Origin: Chara braunii
Lineage: Eukaryota; Streptophyta; Charophyceae; Charales; Characeae
DNA length: 41,383 nucleotides
Reading direction: 5' to 3'
NCBI GenBank assembly: GCA_003427395.1
Contig: BFEA01000583.1
Span: 784,403 to 825,785, forward strand
How positions within the stretch are numbered: the first letter of the stretch is position 1; each line of letters opens with the position of its first letter. Shown here one piece after another: positions 20,856-32,482 of the stretch. Under the pieces are notes generated by a model. That model worked only from the letters and a program-made list of their open reading frames with translations. It had not been told where the DNA came from and searched no databases. Made by a program: the position numbers and the translations under genes.

Positions 20856-20990
20856 TCTAAGTTTACCGAGCCTGTTTTTGCCGACCCTGAATTTCACTGC
20901 GCTCCGAGTTTGCCGAACCTGGGTACCACTCCGTTTTTTTCTGGTACTCTCACGGAAAGAAAAAAATAAATAAATAAAAAATTGTGGTCG
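20856..20990 (+). repeat. Dispersed repeat family A, copy 2
   Basis: Direct, diverged copy of 2551-2668 with CCGAGCCTGTTTTTGCC, CTGAATTTCACT, CTCCGAGTTT, CCTGGGT and TTCTGGTACTC, followed by an AAAT-type simple tract (20960-20980) where copy 1 has TTTA. The simple-repeat tail on both copies suggests a retroposed or target-specific element. Confidence 0.65.
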
Positions 20991-21713
20991 TGAATTCATA
21001 AAAAAAGAAACAAACAAACAAACAAAGCTTTGACCGTGATTGCAGCTGTATACATTGTTGGAAGTGGTAGTGTGAGTGTGCCCTCAGTGAGGGCATCTCA
21101 ACCCCGTGGCTAGGTTGTCAGTTTCAAAAAAAAGAATAAAAGGGGAAAAAAACGGGCACACGGATCCGCCCATGAAAATGACTGGATACATTCCCCTTAG
21201 TACCAGTGTGATGAGTGTTACAATCCTCGGACAAAACACAACTTGAGCAAATCACGGATGGCTTGAGCAATTTACGGATTCCCCCGTGCCTCATTGGCAG
21301 AGGGGACTTACAAGAAACACACGAGCAAGAAAAAAAAAGAAAACAATAACATCCAGAATGTGATCGCCTTACCGGTGAGGTGCATTCTGTGGAGGAAGAC
21401 TCCGAGCACGGCCTCCAAGGCTACCCTGCCTGACATCATTGCAATAGAGATAATATTTTTTTTTTTCCCTTTTTCTTTCACTCGCGGGCAATATAAAAAT
21501 CTGATTTATGGGACAATGCCGACCCTGTGTCCCACCCCCGATAACTTCGGGAACTGGCAAAACATCGTAATTTCCCAACACTGGCGGAGGTATTAGTGGT
21601 TAAAAAAGAAAAACTCGTTGTACAATGTACATTGTATTCGTACGTATGTTTTTTAATTACGTTCCAGGTTCAAGGGCGCGTGTAGGGCTGCCCTTGAAAT
21701 TTTTCTCAATTCG
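20991..21713. other. Intergenic, no supported gene
   Basis: Contains (CAAA)n at about 21007-21026, A-rich tracts near 21125-21150 and 21328-21342, and T9 near 21456. No coding or RNA gene recognised. Confidence 0.5.
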
Positions 21714-21945
21714 AGGGTAGCGGAACGAGGCCCATTATTGTCTAGGCTGGTTGCGGTGCCCCGCTGTTCCCTGGCCCTCGCCCCCGGATGTCCCGGGCGG
21801 CCCAGCCGGTCGGGTCCCTCGGCTGGCTTAGGGTAGTGGAACGAGGCCCATTGTTGTGTAGGCTGGTTGCGGTGCCCCGCTGTTCCCTGGTCCTCGCCCC
21901 CGGATGTCCCGGGCGGCCCAGCCGGTCGGGTCCCTCGGCTGGCTA
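21714..21945 (+). repeat. 116-bp near-identical tandem duplication
   Basis: Units 21714-21829 and 21830-21945 differ at only about four positions. They begin AGGGTAG(C/T)GGAACGAGG and end GGTCCCTCGGCTGGCT. GC-rich, so several long open frames run through both copies, but no protein is recognised. High identity implies a recent duplication. Confidence 0.95.
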
Positions 21946-22063
21946 CCGGGCTGCCCAAGCGCAATTCGAAGCGGGGGATCGGGAGTGCCGGAATGTGTTC
22001 AGCCGTCCTCCCGAGGTGCCCCGCAACCCGCACCTGCGGGTGAAAAAATAGAAGCCTGACAGA

Positions 22064-22232
22064 GGGTCTCGCCGCACGGCACACGAAACGAAAACGAAAC
22101 GAGCGCATCTGCCCACCCGTGGTGGCAAAATACACTCGTTACTATTTATAGCAAACCGATGAACCTGGCCATTTTTTGCTTGAAGATGCACTCGTTTCGT
22201 TTTTCGTTTCGTGTCCCGTGCGGCGACGCCCA
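22064..22232. repeat. Inverted repeat with 45-bp arms
   Basis: The left arm (about 22066-22110) contains TCGCCGCACGG, ACACGAAACG, AAAACGAAACGAG and GCATCT. The right arm (about 22184-22230) is its reverse complement with only a few mismatches. The spacer is about 73 bases. It could fold into a long hairpin; no transposase or terminal duplication is evident. Confidence 0.85.
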
Positions 22233-22293
22233 GAGCCCGTGCATCTCTTCGCGCTGTGCTGCTTGGCGCGAATGCCAGCCCTACCTCCGTTCG

Positions 22294-22353
22294 AATTCGA
22301 ACGCCGATGGGGGAATTCGATCGCCGATAGAGGAATTTGAACGCCGGTCGGGG
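22294..22353 (+). repeat. 20-bp triplicate
   Basis: AATTCGAACGCCGATGGGGG, AATTCGATCGCCGATAGAGG and AATTTGAACGCCGGTCGGGG are consecutive. Confidence 0.9.
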
Positions 22354-22519
22354 TTGGGTTTTGTGGAAAGGAGCTATCTTGTCGCGGGGTCGCCGCTGCC
22401 GCCCAAGGAGCACGTCCGGTCCGCTCCGGGATTGCCGCCGCTGCCGTCGCCACCGCTGCCTCCTGGGAGCACCTCTTCGGCTGCCATCTCTAGACCACGC
22501 CGGATATCGAAGGTACGTG

Positions 22520-22523
<4 letters not shown>

Positions 22524-22568
<45 letters not shown>
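22524..22568. repeat. (GA)n microsatellite
   Basis: About 22 GA units on the + strand, just after a GGTACGTGTGG word. Confidence 0.97.
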
Positions 22569-22571
<3 letters not shown>

Positions 22572-22579
22572 CTCTCCTC

Positions 22580-22870
22580 CACATCGAGTCACTGCCCAAA
22601 GCGACCCTCCTCGCCCCTCCTCCTTCGTGAAACTTTCCCCTGCCGCCGCTATCGTGGAACTCTAGCCCCCGCCATCGCCAACCTCTTCAGTCGCGCCCTC
22701 TTCCCCATCGTGGCCATCCCCCCCATAGCGACCGTCCTCCCCACCTTTGCGAAACTCGCCTTTCCACCCACCTTTCGAAAATCACGACCCTCCTCCCCGT
22801 CTTTGTGAAGCTTCTCTCCATCGCGACCCTCCTCTCTATCGTGAAACTTCCCCCCCCTCTCCCCCCGGCT
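22580..22870 (+). repeat. Pyrimidine-rich degenerate repeat
   Basis: Loose units of about 30-50 bp built from ATCGCGACCCTCCTC and TTTGTGAAACTTC variants: GCGACC near 22598, 22729 and 22822, and GTGAAACTT near 22626 and 22841. Strong C/T bias keeps frames open without coding. Confidence 0.55.
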
Positions 22871-23029
22871 AATGGAGAGGAGAAGATGAACGGGGGATGG
22901 GAAAGGGTAGAAGACGACGGACGAGAAGAGAAGGACGAGGGACTTGATGGGGAAAGGAGCACAAGAAGGCGATCGAGGTGTTTTTTTGACAGCCTACTGC
23001 AGCTTACTCCTTCAGTTCTGACCTCACAT

Positions 23030-23121
23030 ACGTGTTATCTGTCTATTTCGTTCGCCGGGTACAGTTGTGCGGAGTACGTGTTATCTGTCTATTTCGTTCG
23101 CCGGGTACAGTTGTGCGGAGC
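23030..23121 (+). repeat. 46-bp exact tandem duplication
   Basis: Units 23030-23075 and 23076-23121 begin ACGTGTTATCTGTCTATTTC and end TTGTGCGGAG. They appear identical except at the final base, implying recent origin. Confidence 0.95.
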
Positions 23122-25525
23122 CAGTCCTGTGCCTCGTTCCAGGAAGAGGGGGTTCGCATGTGAATTCCAGCGTCGGATGCTTTTCTTTTTTTTCATTTTT
23201 CATTTTTCTCTGAGATAGCGAGGGAATCACGATCGTTGTCACGATGATCGTTTATGTGTCTGAGTAAGACGGGAAGAGGGGGGCCAGTGCGGCAGGCGGA
23301 GAACGAGGGAAAAGGAGTTATCGGCGAGGGAAGAGGAAGACGGTTACGAGAGTAGTGAGGACTTCCTTCTCGTGGTACAGCGTCTTTTTTTCTGTCCGCT
23401 TTTTGGTATTTTTCGAGGAAAGGCTTGGCTAATCGAGCACAATCAATATTAAATGTCCAGATGGTATCAATCTTTCTATCTATTCTTAGAAACTGGCGGG
23501 GGGAGCATCATGGATGAATTTGTGCAGAGGATAATCCGTGTACCAGTGTTGATGACCCCTACACAAGATTGGTTATACTCCACTTTTGCGAGGTGATTAA
23601 TCGACTGGTAGGTACAGACAGTGTTCGTGTGGTGATTGTTTCGGGCTGCTGATGTTATCGATAGCTCTCAGTCAGTCACCTTAATTAATTAGATCCGATC
23701 GATTATCTTCTATCTGCCTCTTTTCCGTCCGGTCCTGCGCGAAGCACAAACAAACTGGGGCAGCCGCGCCCGGCGGAGCGTCGACGGGTGACTGATCGTT
23801 TTCTTTTCTCGATCTGCTGGATTGCGCTTTTGCTGAGAGATGGCTTGCACTGTGTCGAGTGGAATCACTCTGAAAAGTACCGGAGAAGACGAAGTTAGGG
23901 CTTAGTATGAGCATATGGGGTTGGGCAAAGACGTGAAGGATGATATTGATGATAGGGTGGAGAAAGTGGGAGAGAGAGAGGCGTCTGTGGGTTCGAATTG
24001 GTGATGTGGATGATAAGGCTATGTATGTGACGATATATATCCCGATATATATATCCCGGTACCCTGTTGATGAGTTGCCGAAAAGCCGACGAAAGGGCGG
24101 TCACGCAACCCCCTTTTTTTCGCCTCGTGGAACAACAAGAACGGCAGTCTGCTCTGAGTTTATTCAGGGATCGTCCTCGAGGGTTGTAGATGTTGCCCAC
24201 TCTCTACTGGAATGTGGGAAAACGCTGTTGATGTGTTCCTTTCGTTTCTTCTGTTCTTGGGCGCCGCTAGTGCTTGACTTGCCCTCCCTATTAGAATGGT
24301 CTTCCTTCTGGAGACAGCCGAATGCACGGGCGGTGCCACCTGAGGCGAGTCGAAGGTAGCTTCTGGCCTTTCATCCACAGTTTATAGGGCGAAGGAGAAG
24401 AGGGCATCTGGGCTCGGCACGTCCAAGTGCGAGATGACGCACGTGTGCATCTGCCCAAACTATTTGCGCAGTTCTGTTTGTTCTCTTCTGCCTTATCTAT
24501 ACTGGGTGACGTCATTTTGTTCGACTCTTTGTTAGAACCCATACCAGTGCTGCTGCGAGGTGTATGCGACTCCTTGTGTGGCTCCAGATTTAGCGAAGAG
24601 AATTCTACCGGTGTGGCTATTCTCTAGGTAGTGAGAGAAGTTTTGGTCGTGGGAAGAAGTTGCTCTCCAACCATTTGACTGTTTCACTGCGTCCCACCAA
24701 AGTCGTTAAGGAATTTCGTACCCCACGAATTATCATGTTTGCAGCAGACCCCAACTGCGAGCAGCAAAGATAACTCGTTCGCCCCCCGCATCTGCGTGTG
24801 TGTTCTGTGTGCCTGATGTGGGTAGCACCACACTACTGCTCTGAGAAGCCGCGCATACACCCACCCGGGGCGAACTCGGGGCAACTTCTCAGCAGCCAGC
24901 CTAAACGACCACCCTTACCTTTCGACCGGTCTGGTTAATTAGTGGTCTAGTGGTCTATCCGCGCGATCGCGTTCTTTGTGTATGCGTGTGTGGGTGCACG
25001 GCACTGTATAGTTTTCTTCTCCTCTGTGCGGTATGCCGCAGGTTGCGGTCGCTATCTGTAGTACGTATTATCAGGAGATGCCTTAAATCGGATGTCGTGC
25101 TTCTTTTGCTTCTTTCCCTCCGTGATTAAAATGAAAGGTTAGATAGATCTGGTACTCCATTCACTCGAAGGATGAGGAGGCGGCGGAACAGCAAGAAGCG
25201 AGGCAGACGTAGAAGAGAAAGGATAAGAGCCCCAGTTTTTCAGGATTGGCCCAGTTTTTTTCCCTTTTGTTGGCGCTACTCTGCTCAGTGGATTGCATTG
25301 CACTGCGCCTTGTGCTTCTTTTGGCCTTCTTTTTCCCGCCTTTTGCCACGTGCAAGGTTTTTTCTTTCCTTTTTTTTGTTTTCTCTTCGCTTTGTCTGGG
25401 AAATATTAGAAACTTGTAAGCGAAAGATGTTGTTTGATTCTTCGTAACAAGCAAAAGCTTATCTGGCGAGGTTTTGTCGTGTACAAATGACTTTGTTCAT
25501 TCTTGCTCGGCTTTGATTTCCCTAG
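23122..25525. other. Intergenic, no supported gene
   Basis: Short overlapping frames on both strands. (GATATA)-like words near 24030-24058 form a small palindromic TA-rich spot. A Lys/Arg-rich start ATGAGGAGGCGGCGG at 25170 opens a frame to 25447, but it turns into Phe/Leu low-complexity from a T-rich stretch, so I do not call it. Confidence 0.45.
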
Positions 25526-25592
25526 GACCCGGACTATCAGATCGATCCGTTGCCCGCGTCGACTTCATCGAAAGCAATCCCATCCGGTTTGC

Positions 25593-25637
25593 ATGCCGGC
25601 AGAGATGTTCCTCGACCACCACGGCAATCGTGTTCAG
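25593..25637 (+). CDS. Candidate first coding exon, 15 codons
   Basis: ATG at 25593 gives MPAEMFLDHHGNRVQ, then CAG|GTACGC, a good splice donor in phase 0. The exon could begin at 25526 after TTTCCCTAG, or be the first exon with a 5' UTR. The peptide has normal amino-acid composition, unlike surrounding frames. A phase-compatible partner lies 2.7 kb away at 28344. No homologous family is recognised, and the link is conjecture. Confidence 0.25.
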
Positions 25638-26638
25638 GTACGCAGCCGTTCTTTGCGGGGGTTGCCTCTTGGCGTGATTGCGTGGTTTTTACTTTCTTCT
25701 CCCTCCTCTCGGTACAGTTACTGTGATTTCTAAGGAATGCATCTCCTGGCGAGAGTGGTTAGGTGGAATTCATTTCGGCACCTCTCAAGTGCACGTCTGT
25801 CGTGTCTTCTTCTGAAAAGTGACCCTCTGCGCGAATTAAGGGTAGGTTCTGGTGTCCGCCTCGCTTGCGATTGGAATCCCTACCCTTCTGCCCACATGGC
25901 TCGTCCCCCGGGTTCTAGTGAGAACCCCTCTACCGGCGGAAAGCTGCGCGCGCCCTCGTCCTGCAGGCACTGCATTTTGGTCATGTACGTGCCTCCTCTG
26001 CGCGGTTTGATGCGCCCCCTTTCCTGCCATCCAAACGAGGATAGATCGCAAGGAGTGAACAATTAGTGTCATTGCGTCCTCCTGTTCTCGCCCGTCTGCC
26101 TGCTCCCGCTGCCTGTTCTTTCGTCTGCCTCCCAGTGACCGTAGTGAAGGCGGTTTGTAATACTGATACAGATTGGCGGATGGTCATGGTGCTCTTACGA
26201 TGGCGATCGGATTCCGAGAATTGTGAAGGATGGAGGGAGAAAACGAGGTAATGCGGACTGGCAAGAGGTGAGAGGCATGAGAGGGGGCGGTTTGCTCTGA
26301 TTCTTCCTGCATTGACCGTGATGAAGCCGATTTCTGTAAGAGATTGATCGCCGAATGGCGTAGAGGATTCTCTCTTCATACTGCGCTTATTCGTTGTGTT
26401 GCCCATTCGAAGATCATTAAGGACAGACGATGGGCAGGACGAGGTATGCGGAGCAGATAGAAGGTGCCAAAACGTGAGAGACTTGATCTGGCTGGTTTGA
26501 TGTGCCTGCTCTCCGCTATCCAACAGAGGGCGGGCGGATTGCAAGATGAATAGACGGTTAGTGTCATTGCCTACTTGCAGGCCTCGTTCCTCCTCTCCGT
26601 CGGTTCGTTTCTCTCCCGTTGACTTGAGCGTAGTGAAG

Positions 26639-26721
26639 ACGATTTTTGTCGTAAGATTATTCGACAGTTGTCATCGTAATACGATTTTTGTCGTAAGATT
26701 ATTCGACAGTTGTCATCGTAC
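26639..26721 (+). repeat. 42-bp exact tandem duplication
   Basis: ACGATTTTTGTCGTAAGATT plus the following 22 bases is repeated from 26681. It lies inside one satellite unit and is younger than it. Confidence 0.95.
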
Positions 26722-27234
26722 TGAGCTTATTCATGGTGCGGCATTTGGAAGATGGTGAAGACATAGAAGACGGATGGGGGGAAGGGAGGGGTTGATGGGA
26801 ACCCTTCCTGCTGTCCGACAGTGGGCCGATCGCATCACTAGTTGGCGATTTCGCTCAGTGCCGCGCTCCCGACCTCGTTCTTTTCGCTCGTTTATCTGTC
26901 TTTTTCTGTCTGTAGAGGGGTTTCTTGTCATGCGCAAGATGAGGGGACGATCGGAGTCATCCCCTGACTCCCATTTTCGTTCCTCTCCTCCTGTTCATCT
27001 GTTCTTTCGTCTACGTGGATGGTTGTCTCGTAATGGTGCTCTATATGGTCCTGAACTTCTAAGATCGTGAAGAATAGAACGAGGAATTTTGGATTGCGAG
27101 GTTAGGGTTGCCAAAAAACGAGAGACCTTGGGAGGGGAGGAGCTGGATTCACCGGGCTCCTCCTCCTTCCTGCTGTCCGGCAGATCCCGGATCGCAAGGT
27201 GAGTGGAGGATTAGTATCATTGCCGCACTCCCGC

Positions 27235-27354
27235 CTCTTCTCCTCCCTCTCGTCTGTTCTTTCGTCTGTGCCCCCTCTTCTCCTCCCTCTCGTCTGTTCT
27301 TTCGTCTGTGCCCCCTCTTCTCCTCCCTCTCGTCTGTTCTTTCGTCTGTGCCCC
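27235..27354 (+). repeat. 40-bp perfect triplicate
   Basis: Units beginning CTCTTCTCCTCCCTCTCGTC at 27235, 27275 and 27315, each ending in GTCTGTGCCCC. They appear identical. They expand the pyrimidine block of one satellite unit. Confidence 0.95.
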
Positions 27355-27780
27355 CCTGTCACCGTAGCGAAGGGGCTATATAATCTCATAGAAGATCGGC
27401 GAAGAATGCAGAGTTCTTCCCTTTGCGGTGCATTTAGACATGGTATCCACATCCCTAGAATCGTGAAGGGTAGGAGAAGGATGGAATGAGCTATACGGAT
27501 ATGCGCAGCTGACGATGCTAGAACGATAGAGATGTGAGGTGGCGAGTTTAGCGTTAGTCCTCCCTGATAACCAACAGAGGACGGGTCGCAAGATGAGTGG
27601 ACGATTACTGTCGTTGCCTCCCCTCCGTGCTTGTTCCTTTTTCTCCCCTGTCCTCTGTCGACTCCAGTGAGGCGGACAAGATAGATCGGGGAATGATGAA
27701 GCGGGTTTTCTCGTGACTGTGCGCTTATGCATGGTGTTTCCATTTCGAAGATTGTGAAGGATATAACACTGGAATTGGAC

Positions 27781-28343
27781 CCGTCTTTTTTTATTTTTTC
27801 TTCTTGTTTTATTAATTAAAAAGGGAATTGGATGCGTATTGCTCTTCCCTTTTGCGAATCTTTCTCATTTCTGGAAATTGATTAGACGAGTTTTCGTTAC
27901 GCTGTCTTCTGCGCTTCCAATTGCTGAAAAATTTTAACTTCCTATTGCCACTGGAATTTCCCACTCCTAGTTGATGCTGGAATTTCTCGTGTTGCTAAAA
28001 CTCTTTTGTCGTACGTGAGGCGGGGGGAAGGGGTGAGGAGTGTAGGGGAAATGATAATCGGGAACGGGCGGGCCCAACATGGGTAGATAAAGTTGGGGTA
28101 GAGATGGTCGAAGGGAGCATGGTGCATTATCGATGGAATATAGAAAGGCCACCGGTTATGGATCTCTCCGGCGCTTTAGCGTTCTCGATAGGTTCTCTTC
28201 GATGCGCCACCTGCGCTAGCGTTTCATGATTTCGTTCGCTGCTTGATGCGATTTCCCGAAATAGTACTACGCAGGCTGTGCTTCTATGCTATTTCTGTAT
28301 TTGATTGGTCTGAATTTTCTTTTTTCATCTGGCGTCTGTGCAG
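27781..28343. other. Intergenic or intronic, no gene seen
   Basis: AT-rich single-copy-looking DNA. It ends in a reasonable acceptor, TCTGTGCAG at 28335-28343. Confidence 0.4.
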
Positions 28344-28370
28344 GTGCGGCATGTCTTTGAGTGCATCGGC
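28344..28370 (+). CDS. Candidate 27-nt microexon
   Basis: Flanked by TCTGTGCAG and GTAAGG, both good splice signals, this segment is phase 0 to phase 0 and encodes VRHVFECIG. It would follow the 25593-25637 segment to give NRVQ-VRHVF. Short exons with fitting signals arise by chance, and no further exon is convincing; 28767-28782, between CTATGAG and GTAAGT, is one more possibility. Confidence 0.2.
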
Positions 28371-31300
28371 GTAAGGCGGTTGGGCCCGCTATCACTGTCC
28401 TTGTTCTTCCTGCTTTTCGTTTCTTGTTCTTCATGCTTTTCGTCTTCCGTCCTTCCTTTTCCTCTTTCCATCCTCCGTCGTGTCACGTGCTGCATCCGAT
28501 CGTATTCGGTAAATGGCGATGCGAAGCAATCCTTTCAGAACCTGAGGTGCTATTCCGATGCGAGTGTTTGCAGTTTCGTACCTGAAGCAGCGTATCGGCA
28601 GGTTCGAGGGAGGAGGTGGGGACAGAGGAGACTGGCGGCCGAGCTCGCACCAGAGATACCTACCGCTCGGTCGCCTTCTCGGCACCGGCCTCCTTCGTGT
28701 AGGCTAACTGAGTAGTGCTTGCTGCTGCTGTTGTGCGGCCTCATCACTGTTCGCTTCCCCTATGAGAGATGTGTCTCCGTCGGTAAGTGGAAGAAAGGGC
28801 GTTCTTTTGCATATCACAGTGTGAAAGGTACAGACATGCCAAGCGAGCAACGACGCCTCGTCGTCGGAGGATGTCTTGTGTAGCTGGTTGAGCTCCCGAT
28901 GTCGCATGAATGTGCCGTGTGCATCGGTTGACCAGAAGGGGCATGAAAAGTGTTGCAGGGGAGCAGCTGTTGCAACGTAGACATCAAACTCGGATGTGTT
29001 TTTTTTTTCGGTGAATGTGGGTGGTGAGGGAGCAGCAGATCATTTCCTTCCATTTAGAGCAGGATGGCGTTAATTGAATGTAGTAGATGTTCCCTGAGGA
29101 TAATGTTTTATGTGGTGGTGTTTGTATTCTCTTGGTTGTGCTGTTATGGCACAGATGAGTCTGTGGGCAATTGGCCCTCTAACACTCGTACGACCTTGCA
29201 TTGTTTTTATTTTCCCTGCATTATACACAACGGGACGCAGGCGCGCGTACAAACACGTGTGGTTTTGGTTGTATAAATGTATTTGAGTTTACCGTTTCAT
29301 TTGTTTGTCCCCTTAGCCGGTTGCTTCTGGGATTTGCTGCGGGTGCATGATGCTGTTTGTTGACCTGCTGCATCTATAAACAGGCGTTGAGAATGCTTAG
29401 TGCAGGTGGAACTCCTGTGGGCTGTAGGGTTCACAACCCATGGTTTTGGGAGGGGAGGCCAGCGGTCTTTCAGTAGGCCCCTCGGGACACATGGGCGTTG
29501 TATGCATATAGGGGATGCAGGCCTGCGTTTTATTCCCCTTCGTAGTTGGATGAAAAACCGTGGGTATGTTCGTTCCTCTTTCCTGGACCGCACGGTGAAG
29601 TGGGATAGTGGTCGTCAGGCCTTGCGGTGGTAGAGATGGCGATGCCGTACCCTTTTGCTTTTAGGGTAGTGGCAGACTGCCCTTCTGTGCGAAGGTGTCT
29701 GATGATCCGTATTTATTATTTGCGGAGCAAGTGGTCTTCATGTTGACGAATTGTGGCCCATCCTCTGCTCATTGACACACGCGTTGGATCCTTGCGTTTC
29801 TGACTGCTGTACGGAGATCGATGGTTGGGGACCACAGGTCACAAACACAAACACGTGTGCTTCTGTTGCCGCAGACCAGCTGATTGTGTCAACTGCCTCC
29901 CCTCAGTCCTCTTCCTTGGGTTTTCGTCATTGCTAATCGCATTCCTTCGGTCCTTCTGGTGGGTAGCGCTCGTGAATGTTCCGAAGCGACTTTAGGCATG
30001 CCTAGTAGTGCATCTCAAGTATGCCGCCTACATTGTGATGGCGTCCCTATAACTTAAATGGCTCGTGTACCCGGCAAACACAGGGCGCCTGCGCCACATG
30101 CTGCTGTTCTTGCTTCCTTTGCCGTTGCCTACGTAAGCACCCGTTCTTCCTGCTGCCGGTAACATACCACAAACAAGACTCGGCCCCCGCCGTCTGCCGA
30201 CCTGCCTTCAGCCCCAGTGCAGAGAGAGGGACTGGAGATCAGCCTTTGCCGTTGAGGATGATCAGCCTCCTCCTGTTTGACTGCTGGGGTAGTGGGAGTG
30301 TGGACCGGCGTCTGCTTCGCAGGATGATCGGTTAAACAATTTCTCTCTCAGAGGGCAGGGTGAAGCTGTGAGTGTTGGGTACCCAACCCGTCAATGTAAA
30401 AGAGCCACCGGAGTTGCGACTATTCTGCCATTAATCCATGCCTTATGTCACGAGGCAGCTGCATTTGTGTAACAAGACCTTGTTTGGGAGATTGATGTTG
30501 CTCCGAGTGCCAATGTTGATGCTCTTTTCTTGCCTTCCGGGTGGGGTGTATCGTGCTTCGACTTGCTGCTGAGGGGCAGTTAAGGCTACAATTTTTAGTA
30601 GGCATGCCTGATCATCTGGGTTCGCTTCATCGGCAGCCTTGTCCAGGGGACACAGAACACCATCCCATGTCACGGGAGAACAAAAACTTGTCGAGCAATT
30701 CTGTTCGCTTATCTCCCTGTTGTTTTCTGAGCAATTTGTCTGAATCAGGCTGCAGAGTCGAGTGCTTTTGCAAAAAGTCGCAGGATTTTCTGGCCACGTT
30801 GCAGTTTCCTTGGTAATGAATAATTTGCGTCCAAACGCTGTCCAGTTACAAACGGTTTTTGGCAACCATGCTGCGGCTTACGTATTGTGTGTGGATGGTA
30901 CTAAAAGTGGGTGCAAAAGGCCAAAACGACGAATTGATAGAAATATGACGACATGACGTACCTCTTGTAGAGGACATTGACTGCAGTGTGGTCTGAAAAG
31001 CATCAACCAAGACGTATATTGCCAAAGGCCAACCATATGCAGATCAGTTACTCGTGTAGTAGTATGTGAATGTCCTTATGAACATAGTTGTGATTCAGGG
31101 CATCCTCGTATTTAGCGTGGGGATGTTTTTATGTTGTTTATCCACCACAAAGGGTGGGATTGCGGTTCCATAACACTCACCCGCCGATGGTTTCAGATGG
31201 CACTGACAGGCCAAGTGTTGCTTAGGTGTCCGTGATGCAAACTCACATGGGGAGATGTAAAGATGGAATGGGGAATGGTTGTCAAAAATTTTGCTCACCG

Positions 31301-31961
31301 TGATGCGAATCTTGTTCTCGCGTTTCTGCAGGCCGAAATGCAACTTCCCTGTTACCAATGATTCGGATTGGGTGGCGGCGAACCACCTAGTTCGTATATG
31401 GACATGCGTGTGCGTGGAGACATCAGCACAAAATTGATAAGCAGTTGTCCATGCTTGTCTTGTTGACATTGTTGATAATGAAGTTACGAGTGTCTACGAA
31501 GTGAGAGCATGGAGGGTATGGTGTGTGGTGGTGCTTTGAGGGAACAGGTGCCCGACGGTGGGCAGTGCTTCCAAACATGATATCACTTCATGTGCGACTG
31601 GTGGAGGGCGTGTTCACCGAAGACAGACATTGGGAAATGAAGCATGAGAGCTGTGCAGAGCTGCTGTGACAAGCTTCATTCAAGGCCGTCAGACAAAGGC
31701 AGTGAAGACCTCGGTGTCTCAGGCGTATGTTCTTTTGTATGGTACACATTTATATGTATGTATGTATATCTTTATATATGTGTATGTGTATATGCGTATT
31801 CTTGTATGTAGGGAAGGAGAGACAGAGGAGCCTTTTGTCCGAGGGCATATCATTAAGTAATGCCTGCTCGGTAAGGATAAGTAGTGCTTAAATAAGCCCA
31901 AGGAGGAAGGAGGAGACGTGTGGTGCATTGCTGTCCACGCTCTAGCGGATATCAATTCATC
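28371..31961. other. Unannotated region upstream of coiled-coil gene
   Basis: Many short frames on both strands but none with a recognisable motif. TATA-like words occur at 29273 and 29372. A (TATG/TA)n stretch lies at about 31753-31800 and includes TTTATATATG, 160-200 bases before the coding start at 31962; it may contribute to the promoter or 5' UTR, but this is unproven. An in-frame TAA at 31893 closes the coding frame upstream. Confidence 0.4.
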
Positions 31962-32482
31962 ATGGGTGGCATGGAACGTGGCTGGAATGCCCGAGAGATG
32001 AAGGGGCGGGAAGCAATTGTTGGGGGTCCCTCTGAGGGTAGAGCGGTGACGGGAAAGTCTGCCAAGGAAGAGAGGGCGACCTTCTCCTCGGACAGGCAGG
32101 AATTACACACTAAGAAGGAACAATTTAAGGAGAGGCGTCGAGCACGAAGCCTGAGTGGGGGAACAGTGCAAGTCAGTGGATCCACTTGGGGTGTTGATGA
32201 GGAAGACAAGCGATCTAGCAGAGGCTCCGCTCCAGTTTGCAGCTCCGGACTGGAAGACGACAAACCGTCTCCGTCCTCTAAGTATGGAGAGGAAGTGACA
32301 TCCTCAATCACTGGGGGAAGGACGTCTTCTCCCCCTTGTCATTCTGGCTCGGCTCTTCTCAAAGGGAGCTTGACAACAGTAACATCCTCAAATGGCAAGG
32401 CCTCACATATTGATCGATGCTTTTTCGATACGAAGAGCGTTACCTCCGAAAGCAAGAGTCCACCGGAATCATCAAGATCAAA
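31962..32482 (+). CDS. Coiled-coil gene, exon 1
   Basis: Begins at ATG 31962 (ATCATGG context, MGGMERGWNAREMKGRE); the ATG at 31971 is an alternative. TAA at 31893 is in frame upstream. It ends TCAAA|GTAAGT, an ideal donor, leaving two bases of a codon; reading on gives an immediate TAA, as expected for an intron. The peptide is Ser/Gly/Lys rich with one helical stretch (DRQELHTKKEQFKERRRARS). Confidence 0.7.

Larger units (their letters stand above)
25830..27780 (+). repeat. Decayed satellite, units ~300-490 bp
   Basis: A landmark block, (A/G)(T)CC(A)ACAGAGG..GG(A)TCGCAAG(A/G)TGA(G/A)TGGA(C/G)GATTA(G)TGTCATTGCC, occurs in five diverged versions near 26025, 26515, 26811, 27172 and 27548. It is followed each time by CTCGTTC/CTGTTCTTTCGTCTG pyrimidine words, then G(T)AGTGAAG(G/A)CG and finally GAA(G)ATTGTGAAGGAT. 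Spacing is irregular (about 490, 296, 361 and 376). No coding frame persists. Confidence 0.75.

Noticed and set aside
21653-22665. GC-rich frames of 160-218 codons on both strands
   Set aside because: They run through the 116-bp duplication, the inverted repeat and a GA tract; no family recognised.
25170-25447. Basic N-terminal protein starting MRRRRNSKKRG
   Set aside because: After the basic start it becomes Phe/Leu-rich from a T-rich stretch; no splice donor or motif supports it.
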